A stretch of DNA of 64,000 nucleotides. Origin: Nocardia vinacea (GTDB lineage Bacteria; Actinomycetota; Actinomycetes; Mycobacteriales; Mycobacteriaceae). The stretch spans positions 2,852,001-2,916,000 of the forward strand of contig NZ_CP109149.1 of assembly GCF_035920345.1 (NCBI RefSeq). The letters run 5' to 3'. The notes beneath the pieces are model-generated. The model searched no databases. It saw only the letters and a list, made by a program, of their open reading frames with translations, and had not been told where the DNA came from. A program made the translations under genes and the position numbers. Below, one piece after another: positions 47,477 to 55,795 of the stretch (the stretch's first letter is position 1; each line of letters begins with the position of its first letter).

Positions 47477-47992
47477 CTATGCTCGAGGCTGTGCCGGACG
47501 ATAATCGAGCCAAAGCTTGGTCGCCGGAACCGCGGCAAGGATGAGCGTGATAATCGCTGGTGTCTGGACGACGAGCGTGGCCAGTATCGAAGGACCGACT
47601 TTCAATCGGACCGTGCTGTCATCGCCAAATCCGGCAATTGCCATATACGCGAGCATGATCCAGCCGACCGAGATGTTGGTGATGCACGCTGCCAGCACGA
47701 GCGACCGGCCCTGGATCCTTCTGCGGAACAGCTGGACGGCTCCCGCTGCCAGCAGGGCTCCGACAGCAAGCCCGAAGAGACCGATGAGGGCGATCGTCGG
47801 CTTGAACCACGATGGCCACTCGCCGTCGATGCCGGCATCGGCTGGTGTCGATCCGAGCACCAGGCCCGCGAGAATGACTCCGAACAGGTGTGATGCGGCA
47901 CCGAGGCCGGCCAGTACACCTGCTGTGAGAGCAGTGAAGCCCCGGGGCGGATTGCCGGAAAGCTGTTGAGGTGTTGCCGAATCAGGTTTCAT
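47477..47992 (-). CDS. Small four-helix membrane protein, unknown function
   Basis: 171 residues from the ATG at 47992, preceded by a GAGGGGG run. After a polar Pro/Gln-rich N-terminus there are about four membrane segments, for example LTAGVLAGLGAASHLFGVIL and IALIGLFGLAVGALLAAGAV. It is the first gene of the chaperone operon and is divergent from the sigma-factor gene. It lacks the HxxxCxxC motif of zinc anti-sigma factors, but a membrane anti-sigma-like or sensor role is conceivable from position. Confidence 0.7.
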   Translation of the reverse strand: MKPDSATPQQLSGNPPRGFTALTAGVLAGLGAASHLFGVILAGLVLGSTPADAGIDGEWPSWFKPTIALIGLFGLAVGALLAAGAVQLFRRRIQGRSLVLAACITNISVGWIMLAYMAIAGFGDDSTVRLKVGPSILATLVVQTPAIITLILAAVPATKLWLDYRPAQPRA

Positions 47993-48017
47993 ACCCCCCT
48001 CAACCCCGGGAGGGTGC

Positions 48018-48050
48018 AAAAGGTTGTGCCGAATTCGAACCCAACCTTTT
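48018..48050. promoter_or_regulatory. Inverted repeat between divergent membrane-protein and sigma genes
   Basis: AAAAGGTTG (48018-48026) and CAACCTTTT (48042-48050) are perfect complements, 15 bases apart, with a GAATTC core between them. The site sits between the starts at 47992 and 48099, so one protein bound here could control both the chaperone operon and the sigma gene. Confidence 0.6.
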
Positions 48051-48098
48051 CATGCACATTTCTGTTGTAGTCGAGTAGGACACGGAAGGGCGGTTCAG

Positions 48099-48764
48099 AT
48101 GAGCACCACAGACGATGGCGACTGGGTTCGTGACGTTGCGCTCATCGCGCTACTAGGCGCGGTGCTGCAGGACTGTGCGCGAGAACCGCTGTCATTGCTC
48201 GCGAGCGCTCCTGAGACGTCGGTCATTCGGATCGGGCGAGGCGGCGCCGATTCGGCGCGGCCGTTCGATGAACTGCTCGTCGAGGCATACGAATCGGCCA
48301 AGGACATGCTGCTCGCTTGGGTAACGAAACAGGTCGGGAGCCGCACCGACGCGGAAGACATCGTCCAGACCGCGTTTATGCGCGTCTACGCCGCGCGTCC
48401 CGATATCACCGATCCCGAGGAGCTGCGCCGCTACATCTGGACCGCCGCGAAGAACCTGACCCGCGATAGCTGGCGGCGAGCCGCGAACGAACGCGACCGT
48501 CTCGATCCCGATGGCGAGACCAGGATCGCGCAGCTGGCAGACGGCGCCGGACTCGCCTTCGACGACGTGATCGCGTTGCGGCACATGCTGATCGCCGCGC
48601 TGAACGCCGTCCCCGCCCGCGAGCGCCAGGCAGTGGTTGTGCGCGCGTTCGAGGGAAACACCTATGCCGAAACGGCCGCGATCATGGGCGTGGGAGACGG
48701 AACTGTGAAGGCCTACGTGCACGCCGCACTCAAACGGCTGCGGGCAAATATCGAAGCGGCTTGA
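48099..48764 (+). CDS. ECF-type RNA polymerase sigma factor
   Basis: 221 residues from the ATG at 48099, after GGAAGGG. Region 2 is visible in FDELLVEAYESAKDMLLAWV through TDAEDIVQTAFMRVYAARPD and LRRYIWTAAKNLTRDSWRRA. Region 4 is in VPARERQAVVVRAFEGNTYAETAAIMGVGDGTVKAYVHAALKRLR. An extra ~50-residue N-terminus precedes region 2. No anti-sigma gene is recognised beside it. It probably drives the chaperone operon and/or the protease-NTPase gene. Confidence 0.88.
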   Translation: MSTTDDGDWVRDVALIALLGAVLQDCAREPLSLLASAPETSVIRIGRGGADSARPFDELLVEAYESAKDMLLAWVTKQVGSRTDAEDIVQTAFMRVYAARPDITDPEELRRYIWTAAKNLTRDSWRRAANERDRLDPDGETRIAQLADGAGLAFDDVIALRHMLIAALNAVPARERQAVVVRAFEGNTYAETAAIMGVGDGTVKAYVHAALKRLRANIEAA

Positions 48765-48791
48765 TACACCATCGAATTCAACACTCGAGCG

Positions 48792-51700
48792 TTACCCGCT
48801 CGAGCACGGCGGCTTGCTATCGACGCCGCGTGCGAGCTCGTCGCGTTCGGCGTCTGTGTAGTCGCGATTGCTGATCGCGCACAGCCGTTGCTGAATGTTG
48901 TTGCGGTCGAGATTGATTCGGATCGGGCCGAGGTCCGAAAGACCGATGAGCGTCGTTCCGATGAGCTTCCACACCGTGGTGGATCCAGGCACGTTGAACT
49001 TCGTGTTGGTGCCCGTCCGGGTGTCCCACACTTCCACTTCGGACTTGTTGCCGAGAACGACAAGACCGTCCGGTGACCAGCCGGCGACAACGGAGTCACG
49101 CGGTACCGGTGGTATGTCCAACTTCGCCGTTTCGCCAGTGGCGGTGTTCCAGCGGAACAACGCCCCTTGCTCATCCCGGACCATTACCTCGGCGTGCCCT
49201 GGATTCATATGGACACTCGCCACACGCGAACCCTGTGGAACGAACGAGCGAATCAGCGCGCCGGTCTCGAGATTCCACAGCTGCAGAGACGCGGTGGCAA
49301 CGTTGACAACTACCGAGTCTGTCGACGCATAACCGACGAGGGTCGACGCTTGTGCGGTAATCCGTAAATCCTCGAGGTTCTTGCTGAGCAGGACCTGACC
49401 ACCGATCTGTCGACCGTCGCCGATGCGCCAGCGGGTGATGGCGCCCGCGTACAGCGCGGCTATTTCGTCGTCGGTGCGGATGGCGAAGGTTATGAACGAC
49501 TGATGTGTCGGATCCAATCCCGAGGGCGTCGGGAGCTGTATCCGACTTGTCTCGTCGAAGTCCGGCATGAGCACAACGGCAACATTCGAAGGGCCGGTCC
49601 ACATCATGGCGTGCCGCCCATCTGGGGTGAAGGCGAGCATCGCGTGCGGCCACACGCGAAGCGTGAAACCGGGCAGGTCGTAGACAAGACGCATCGACTT
49701 CAGGTCGATGACTTCGAACGTTTCACCGCGATCGCTCGCGACATAACGACCGTCGGGACTCCACAGGGATGTGACAGCGTCGGGCGTGATCTCGGGCCAA
49801 TCAGGGTTGGACTCCGCTGCCGCCGCGTATCGCTCGATCCCGTTGGTCGCCGCTTGGATCAACAAGGGACCGCCCGAGGTCAGATGCACCGCGGGGGCGA
49901 CCGCCTCGGAACTGTATCGAACCTGGACCTGATAAAGGCGTCCAGTCGCAACGTGGACAAGCTTTGCGATCCCGAACGCATCCCTGTCCCCTACGTGGTA
50001 TTCGATCGCGAATTGGCCTGTGCTGTCGAGCCGGATCGATCCGCAGCTGCCGAGACCCACGCTGCGAAGCTGCGCACCGTCGGCGCCGCGAATGATCAGC
50101 GTCTTCGCGTCATCGGCGCATTCGATTGTCAGGCCGTCCGGTGTGACGGCGTGTCCTCGCCATTCACGAACTGGCCGACCGCTTCTCAGATCGTAAATGA
50201 CCTGGTGATCTTTGAAATCGACGTCCGTCTCCGTAAGCCACAGTGTCTCGTTCACGGAGTCGACTCGTTCGACCTTCCGTGTCGGCATGCCATCGGCAGG
50301 AAGATCAGGGAGCCTACGAGGTTGTCCCGACAGGTCATATCGTTCGACGACATCGGGATCGCCGAAATAGGTGCCATGCTCCCGCTTCGGATCGACAGAA
50401 ATGAACAACTGTCTGCCATCGTCGGAGAACTTCGGGACGAGCGCCGTTCTTCCCACGACATCCGCACCGTCGGGACGAACAGTGACCGGACCGGATCGCG
50501 TCGACACGTCCCACAGCGTGATGCCGCCACGATCGTTGAAGACCGCAAGTTTGCCGCCATCGGGGCTCACGCGTGCACTGATGACATTCGGCACTGTAGC
50601 CACCCGCCATGGCGACGGCGGTCCGGTAAGAAATCCCGTCCAGACCGTGATATCGCCATTCGATTCGGCAGTTGCCAAGATCGACGCATCCGCACTGAAG
50701 ACCATTGACTTCGCATCGGACCACAGCTCGTTGTACGCGACCTCCAATGAGCCCAGCCGAACCTGCTGGAGCAGCTGATCCGCTCGAACATCCGCATTGT
50801 CCGGGGCGAATCGTCCTGCGGCTTGCACGAATTGGAGCGCCCCCGACGGATCGGTGTTGCCGAGAACTTCCGATTGCTGAGCGAGGTTGATTCCCGCCTG
50901 CTCGCGTAACTGTGCTGTCCGCTCCTGACTGGTGCGATAGGCGACGACCGCGGTGCCGGAGGCGACAAGGGCGAGTACGGTGACCACCGCGGTGAAGGTC
51001 CACAAGCGCCGCACCTCGCGTCGGCGGAGTCGGCGGGACGCGGCGATGTATAGCCGATGCGCTGCAGGGACTTCGGGTTTGCGCTTGTCGACCCAGTCGA
51101 GCGCATCCTCCAGAGCTCTGCCGTGCAGTAGCGCGCCGTTGTCGTGCTCGGATAGTTCCCACTTCTGGCGGTCCCGCTCGAGTTGCTGCTGCCAGGCGCG
51201 GAAGTCGCGGTCGTCCTGCAGCCAGCCGCGCAGCCGCGACCAGTTGTCGATGAGGGCCTGGTGAGCCAGTTCGACGGTATCGGTTCCGTGCGGATCTCGA
51301 CCAACGACGACCAGCCGATCGCGCGCCAATCGACCAGCGACACTGCGCAATTCAGGAAAATCACCCATCGACACCACGGACCGGACGAAACCCCCTCCGC
51401 TCGAAGCGGGAGCAGCGAGCAGCTTCAGTAGGCGCTGCACGTCGAACGCTTCGAGCGGGTCGGTGAACTGGGCCAGCACGCGGTCAGCGCGGTCGGTGAA
51501 GAAACCTGTTGCGCGGCCTGCTTTTTCGTAGTCCTCGACGGTAATCGCCGCGCCGGCGCGGCGATCCCACAGTTGCGTCAATGTCGACTCGAGCAGTGGC
51601 AGCGCGCCCGGCTCGCCCACCGTGTCGTCCACGAGACGCTCGACGAGCGCCGGCTGCAGATCGACTCCAGGCGCACGGGCGGCGGGCCGTTGGATGGCGT

Positions 51701-52955
51701 CGCGGAGCTGGTCACGCCCCATCGGTGCGAGCGCCACCGTCGCCCCGTCGAGAAATCCGGCGAGCTCCGCGTCGATCAGGTTGTTCAGCGCATCCCAACG
51801 CAACGTGAGCAGAATTCGGATGCGCCCTTCGGTATCGGCGCGAGTGAGCTCCATCAGCCATTGCAGCACCGCACGCGCGTGCTCCGGCGCGGTCGCGGCC
51901 AGGTCCTCGAACTGATCCGCGAACAGCACCAGGCCCTCCGGCGGCACGCCCTCGAGCAACCGCGCCACCGAGTCGTCGGCGGTCCCCGGTTCGCGCGCCG
52001 CCTGCTCCGCCAGCAGCATCGAGAGCTGGCCGCCATCTGGTAGGTCGAATCGTGGAGTAACCGCACGGACAACCGTTGTGGCCGAATCACCCGGCGACAC
52101 CTCGCCGGCGAGCCGGAAGCTCGCGATCTGCCGCCCCTGTGCGCGGAGCCGGGGGATCACCCCCGCCCGGATGAGCGAGGATTTGCCGGTGCCCGACGGT
52201 CCGGCCACCGCGACGAGCGGTCGCTGCCGCAGTGCCGCCGACACCCGGTCGATGTCGTCGTCTCGACCGTAGAAGTAGTCCGCGTGTTCCTCGTCGAACG
52301 GCTCCAGCCCACGATAGGGATTCGGGACGAACGAGGGGTCCATGCCGAGTACTTCGGCGATCGGGATCATGAACGCGGTCCCGGTGTACCCACGCGGGTC
52401 GGCAACCGCCGCCATCCCCACCACCGCGTCTGTTCCGCTGTCCCACACCGGCGCACCGCTGAACCCCCGCGTGATCGGCTGACCGCCGACCCGCTGCAGC
52501 TGCAGCCAGCCGGTACCCTGCCGTTCCCGGAACTCGCCCGACGCCCAGACACCGTCGGGCAACTCCGCGGGAAAGCCGAACATCCGGAACTCACGCCCCC
52601 ACGGGTCATGGGCTCGCCAAAACGGCGGCGGCGCAATCGAATCGCCTACGGCGTCGTCCAGCTCCAGGATCGCGATATCACCTCGACCGTCCCCGGCGAT
52701 CGGGGTCCACCGGCGCACCCGCGCACGCCGCGGCCCGATTGACGGCTGCAACGGAAAGTCCACCGCTACGATCGATTCCGGCGGCTGCACATCGTTTGGA
52801 TCGGTACCGGCCGCGAACGCGATCACGTGCGCACACGTCGCGACGATGTTCGGGCCGACCAGGAACCCTGCGCCGACGACCTGACCTGCGGTCGTGCAGA
52901 TCCGCGCATGCGCCGAGCCGAACCGAGCGACAGCGCTCGAACCACCTGCAGTCAT
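48792..52955 (-). CDS. Trypsin-like protease / nSTAND NTPase / WD40-repeat protein
   Basis: 1387 residues from the ATG at 52955 after AGGGAGAGG. The N-terminal ~215 residues form a trypsin-fold protease with an intact triad: His in VATCAHVIA, Asp in GDIAILELDD and Ser in RGFSGAPVWD. Next is the nSTAND1-type entry NPYRGLEPFDEEHADYFYGRDDDI with a P-loop GPSGTGKSSLIRAG and Walker B-like LVLFADQFED. A helical STAND region leads to one membrane-type helix (WTFTAVVTVLALVASGTAVVAY, about residue 650). The remaining ~700 residues contain beta-propeller repeats (MVFSADASILATAESNGDITVWTG and others). Such proteins are thought to sense a trigger through the propeller, oligomerise with NTP and activate the effector. 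It converges on the sigma gene. Confidence 0.88.
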   Translation of the reverse strand: MTAGGSSAVARFGSAHARICTTAGQVVGAGFLVGPNIVATCAHVIAFAAGTDPNDVQPPESIVAVDFPLQPSIGPRRARVRRWTPIAGDGRGDIAILELDDAVGDSIAPPPFWRAHDPWGREFRMFGFPAELPDGVWASGEFRERQGTGWLQLQRVGGQPITRGFSGAPVWDSGTDAVVGMAAVADPRGYTGTAFMIPIAEVLGMDPSFVPNPYRGLEPFDEEHADYFYGRDDDIDRVSAALRQRPLVAVAGPSGTGKSSLIRAGVIPRLRAQGRQIASFRLAGEVSPGDSATTVVRAVTPRFDLPDGGQLSMLLAEQAAREPGTADDSVARLLEGVPPEGLVLFADQFEDLAATAPEHARAVLQWLMELTRADTEGRIRILLTLRWDALNNLIDAELAGFLDGATVALAPMGRDQLRDAIQRPAARAPGVDLQPALVERLVDDTVGEPGALPLLESTLTQLWDRRAGAAITVEDYEKAGRATGFFTDRADRVLAQFTDPLEAFDVQRLLKLLAAPASSGGGFVRSVVSMGDFPELRSVAGRLARDRLVVVGRDPHGTDTVELAHQALIDNWSRLRGWLQDDRDFRAWQQQLERDRQKWELSEHDNGALLHGRALEDALDWVDKRKPEVPAAHRLYIAASRRLRRREVRRLWTFTAVVTVLALVASGTAVVAYRTSQERTAQLREQAGINLAQQSEVLGNTDPSGALQFVQAAGRFAPDNADVRADQLLQQVRLGSLEVAYNELWSDAKSMVFSADASILATAESNGDITVWTGFLTGPPSPWRVATVPNVISARVSPDGGKLAVFNDRGGITLWDVSTRSGPVTVRPDGADVVGRTALVPKFSDDGRQLFISVDPKREHGTYFGDPDVVERYDLSGQPRRLPDLPADGMPTRKVERVDSVNETLWLTETDVDFKDHQVIYDLRSGRPVREWRGHAVTPDGLTIECADDAKTLIIRGADGAQLRSVGLGSCGSIRLDSTGQFAIEYHVGDRDAFGIAKLVHVATGRLYQVQVRYSSEAVAPAVHLTSGGPLLIQAATNGIERYAAAAESNPDWPEITPDAVTSLWSPDGRYVASDRGETFEVIDLKSMRLVYDLPGFTLRVWPHAMLAFTPDGRHAMMWTGPSNVAVVLMPDFDETSRIQLPTPSGLDPTHQSFITFAIRTDDEIAALYAGAITRWRIGDGRQIGGQVLLSKNLEDLRITAQASTLVGYASTDSVVVNVATASLQLWNLETGALIRSFVPQGSRVASVHMNPGHAEVMVRDEQGALFRWNTATGETAKLDIPPVPRDSVVAGWSPDGLVVLGNKSEVEVWDTRTGTNTKFNVPGSTTVWKLIGTTLIGLSDLGPIRINLDRNNIQQRLCAISNRDYTDAERDELARGVDSKPPCSSG

Positions 52956-53077
52956 GGTCCCTCTCCCTGAGTACGCGAACGAACATATCCCGGCACAACG
53001 GAGCTCGAGATCGAAAGCGATATCGTCCGTGAACATCTCGCCGGGCTTCGTCGACCTTCGTCGCGTCCACCGGTCGC

Positions 53078-53123
53078 TATCCAGGTGTTGCCAGTACCAG
53101 TGTTATCGGACTCCTGTTACTGG
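53078..53123. promoter_or_regulatory. Candidate operator region before the MFS gene
   Basis: 53078-53101 repeats the motif before the XRE/MmyB gene (TATCCAGGTG then TTGCCAGTACCAGT). In addition CCAGTA (53091-53096) and TACTGG (53118-53123) form an inverted repeat. The region ends 26 bases before the MFS ATG, a position suited to repression. Confidence 0.45.
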
Positions 53124-53149
53124 TGTCGGATCGGTTGCAAGCTCATGAC

Positions 53150-54601
53150 ATGACTCAGACCTTGCAGCCTGGTAACGCTGCGGCCACGTCGGCCGTTGCG
53201 GGATCGGCAGTTCAACCCGCCGTGTTCGGTGCGCGGCAGACCATCGCGGTGCTCGCGGTGTTGCTCACCGGGCAGTTCATGGCGGTACTCGATGCCTCGA
53301 TCGTGAATGTTGCCATTCCTTCTATTCGTACTTCGTTGCATACCAGTGGATCCGCGCTGCAGTTGATCGTCGCGGGTTATGTGATCGCCTATGCCGTGCT
53401 GCTCGTGACCGGTGCGCGATTGGGTGATCGGTTCACTCAGCGTCACACCTTCATCACCGGGCTCGCGGTGTTCACTGTTGCCTCGCTGGCCTGCGGGTTG
53501 GCATGGAATGAGTTCTCGCTCATCGCATTCCGGTTCCTGCAGGGCGCGGGCGCTGCGGCGATGATTCCGCAGATCATGACCATGATCCAGCGGAATTTCA
53601 CCGGCAATGCCAGGGCCAAGGCGCTCAGTGCGTACTCGGCGATCATTTCCGGCGGTATGGTCGTCGGTCAGGTGGCGGGCGGATTGATCGTCAATGCCGA
53701 CCTTTTCGGGAGTAGCTGGCGCGGTGTATTCCTGGTGAATGTGCCGATCGGTGCGGTGCTTCTGCTGATCGCGCCGCGGGTATTGCCCACTGCCACCGCG
53801 CGATTCGATCGGAAACTCGATCTCGCAGGTCTGACCATGCTCACCGTCTCGGTGCTGCTGCTCGTGTTGCCCCTGATGCTGGGGCATGAGCAGGACTGGC
53901 CGCTGTGGACATGGATCATGTTGGGCACCAGCGTGATCGGTGTCGGATTGTTCGTGGCGATCGAGCGGGCGGTCGCGGCACGCGACGGTGAACCGCTGTT
54001 CGCGCAGCGGGTGCTGAAGTCTCCGGGGCTGGCGCTCACCGCGGGCACGCTGTTCACGATCATGGCGACCTTCGGGGGCTGGATGTTCGTCATGGCGATA
54101 CACCTGCAGAGCACTCTCGGCTACACCGCACTGCACGCGGGTCTGCTGTTCATCCCGATGGGCGTGACCTTCGCGCTGGCCAGTTTGAACTGGGAGCGCA
54201 TCCCACATCGCCTGCACGCCACCATGATTCCATTCGGCCTGGTCGTCGGCGCGGCCACCATGGTGGCGCTGGGCATGATGCTGCGCAACGGCGCCGACTT
54301 CGGGCCGCTGCCGCTGGTCGTCTTCGGGACCCAGGGCATCGGTTTCGGCCTGGCCTTCAGCCCGCTGATGACCCGCACCCTGGCCAGGATTCCGATGGCC
54401 CTTGCGGCCGATGCCAGCGGCATTCTGGTGACCAGTGTGCAACTCGGCATCGTGGTCGGGATCGCGTGCTTCGGAACGGTATTCCTCGGCCTCGCGGGCA
54501 GTACGGTGCTTTCGGCCGCACATGCGTTGGGCGGCACCGCGATTGCCGAGGGCGTTACGGTGTTGGTCGCCGCGGTACTGTCTGCCCGCGCCGCACGGTA
54601 A
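53150..54601 (+). CDS. MFS transporter, DHA2 (EmrB/QacA) family
   Basis: 483 residues from the ATG at 53150, about 14 membrane helices. Motifs include LTGQFMAVLDASIVNVAIPSI (motif D1 type), RLGDRFTQRHTFITGLAVF and LVNVPIGAVLLL (motif C region). These are the marks of drug:H+ antiporters. It may export a toxic compound. The upstream motif shared with the XRE/MmyB gene suggests control by that regulator. Confidence 0.92.
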   Translation: MTQTLQPGNAAATSAVAGSAVQPAVFGARQTIAVLAVLLTGQFMAVLDASIVNVAIPSIRTSLHTSGSALQLIVAGYVIAYAVLLVTGARLGDRFTQRHTFITGLAVFTVASLACGLAWNEFSLIAFRFLQGAGAAAMIPQIMTMIQRNFTGNARAKALSAYSAIISGGMVVGQVAGGLIVNADLFGSSWRGVFLVNVPIGAVLLLIAPRVLPTATARFDRKLDLAGLTMLTVSVLLLVLPLMLGHEQDWPLWTWIMLGTSVIGVGLFVAIERAVAARDGEPLFAQRVLKSPGLALTAGTLFTIMATFGGWMFVMAIHLQSTLGYTALHAGLLFIPMGVTFALASLNWERIPHRLHATMIPFGLVVGAATMVALGMMLRNGADFGPLPLVVFGTQGIGFGLAFSPLMTRTLARIPMALAADASGILVTSVQLGIVVGIACFGTVFLGLAGSTVLSAAHALGGTAIAEGVTVLVAAVLSARAAR

Positions 54602-54727
54602 GGACAACCGATCCCGGATTCGCTCGGAGGCGAATCCGGGATCACCGCTATCTCGCGATCGTCGGCTTTCGGATCATCGCGACGCAAATCATGGCGGTGG
54701 CGGTCAAGTTTGACGATCGTCATACCA

Positions 54728-55795
54728 ATGAGCGGAAATGTCTTCGCGGTGGGCATCGAATTGGATGGCGAGGGATATCACCCGGCCGCGTGGCGGCGGG
54801 CCGCACATGCGCCCGACCAGTTGCTCACCGGCAATACGCTGCGCAAACGGGTAAGTGCGGCCGAGAATGCCGGTTTCACCCTCGCCACCTTCGACGATTC
54901 GATCCTGCCGCCCACAGAGCATCCGGCGGGGCGGATCGACGGGGTAACGCGGGCTTCGTTCGTCGCGGCGACGACCAGCACCATCGGGCTGGTGGCAACG
55001 GTCGCGACCACCTACGCGGAGCCGTTCCACACATCGTCACAACTGGCCACGCTCGATTACGCCTCGCGTGGGCGCGGCGGGTGGATCGCCACGACCGATC
55101 CCGCTGCCGCCACCACCTGGGGACGACCGCCGCGCACTACCGAAGCGGAACTCGCACGCGAACAATGGGATTCGATCGAGGTCGCGCGTCGGCTGTGGGA
55201 TTCGTGGGAAGACGACGCCGTGGTACGCGACTATGCGGCGAGCCGATTCCTGGATCGAGACAAGCTGCACTACATCGACTTCAGCGGTGAAACGTTCTCG
55301 GTGAAGGGACCGGCGATCGCGCCTCGGCCGCCGCAGGGACAGGTGGTCGTCTTCGCACATGACACCGGTGATGCCGACGTCATCCTGGTCACCGGAACCG
55401 ACCTCGCTCAAACCCTCGCCGCGGCCGACCACGCGCGGGCCACCGGTGCACTGGTGTTCGCGGAACTCGATGTCGCCCTGGATATTCCGGATGCAACCGC
55501 CGCCGCACGCCTTGCCGACCTGGACAAGTACACGGCCGCGAATCGCACCGAGCGCCTGGCCTTCGCGGGCTCCCCTGCCGAACTCGTCCGCCTCATCACC
55601 GAACTCGTACGCCATGTCGACGGCGTGCGCCTGCATCCGGCCGTCATCGACGAAGACCTCCCGGCGCTGGCGCGCTACGTCCTGCCCGCCCTCTTCCGCG
55701 CCGGTGTCGCCCACCGTCCGGTGCCGGGTTCGACCCTGCGCGCCAATCTCGGCCTGGAGCGGCCGATCAACCGTTATGCGAAGGATCAGCACTGA
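54728..55795 (+). CDS. LLM-class flavin-dependent oxidoreductase
   Basis: 355 residues from the ATG at 54728; a TTG at 54710 is an in-frame alternative and neither has a strong ribosome site. The luciferase-like pattern is present: FAVGIELDGEGYHPAAW, AAENAGFTLATFDDSI, IGLVATVATTYAEPFHTSSQLATLDYASRGRGGWIATT. The C-terminal part is less conserved. It is coupled to the next monooxygenase by a 1-base overlap (TGATG). Substrate unknown; likely a two-component system with FMN reductase supplied elsewhere. Confidence 0.87.
   Translation: MSGNVFAVGIELDGEGYHPAAWRRAAHAPDQLLTGNTLRKRVSAAENAGFTLATFDDSILPPTEHPAGRIDGVTRASFVAATTSTIGLVATVATTYAEPFHTSSQLATLDYASRGRGGWIATTDPAAATTWGRPPRTTEAELAREQWDSIEVARRLWDSWEDDAVVRDYAASRFLDRDKLHYIDFSGETFSVKGPAIAPRPPQGQVVVFAHDTGDADVILVTGTDLAQTLAAADHARATGALVFAELDVALDIPDATAAARLADLDKYTAANRTERLAFAGSPAELVRLITELVRHVDGVRLHPAVIDEDLPALARYVLPALFRAGVAHRPVPGSTLRANLGLERPINRYAKDQH

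Noticed and set aside
53117..54607. A 496-codon minus-strand open frame rich in Gln, Arg and His
   Set aside because: Exactly antisense to the MFS transporter and of low-complexity shadow composition.
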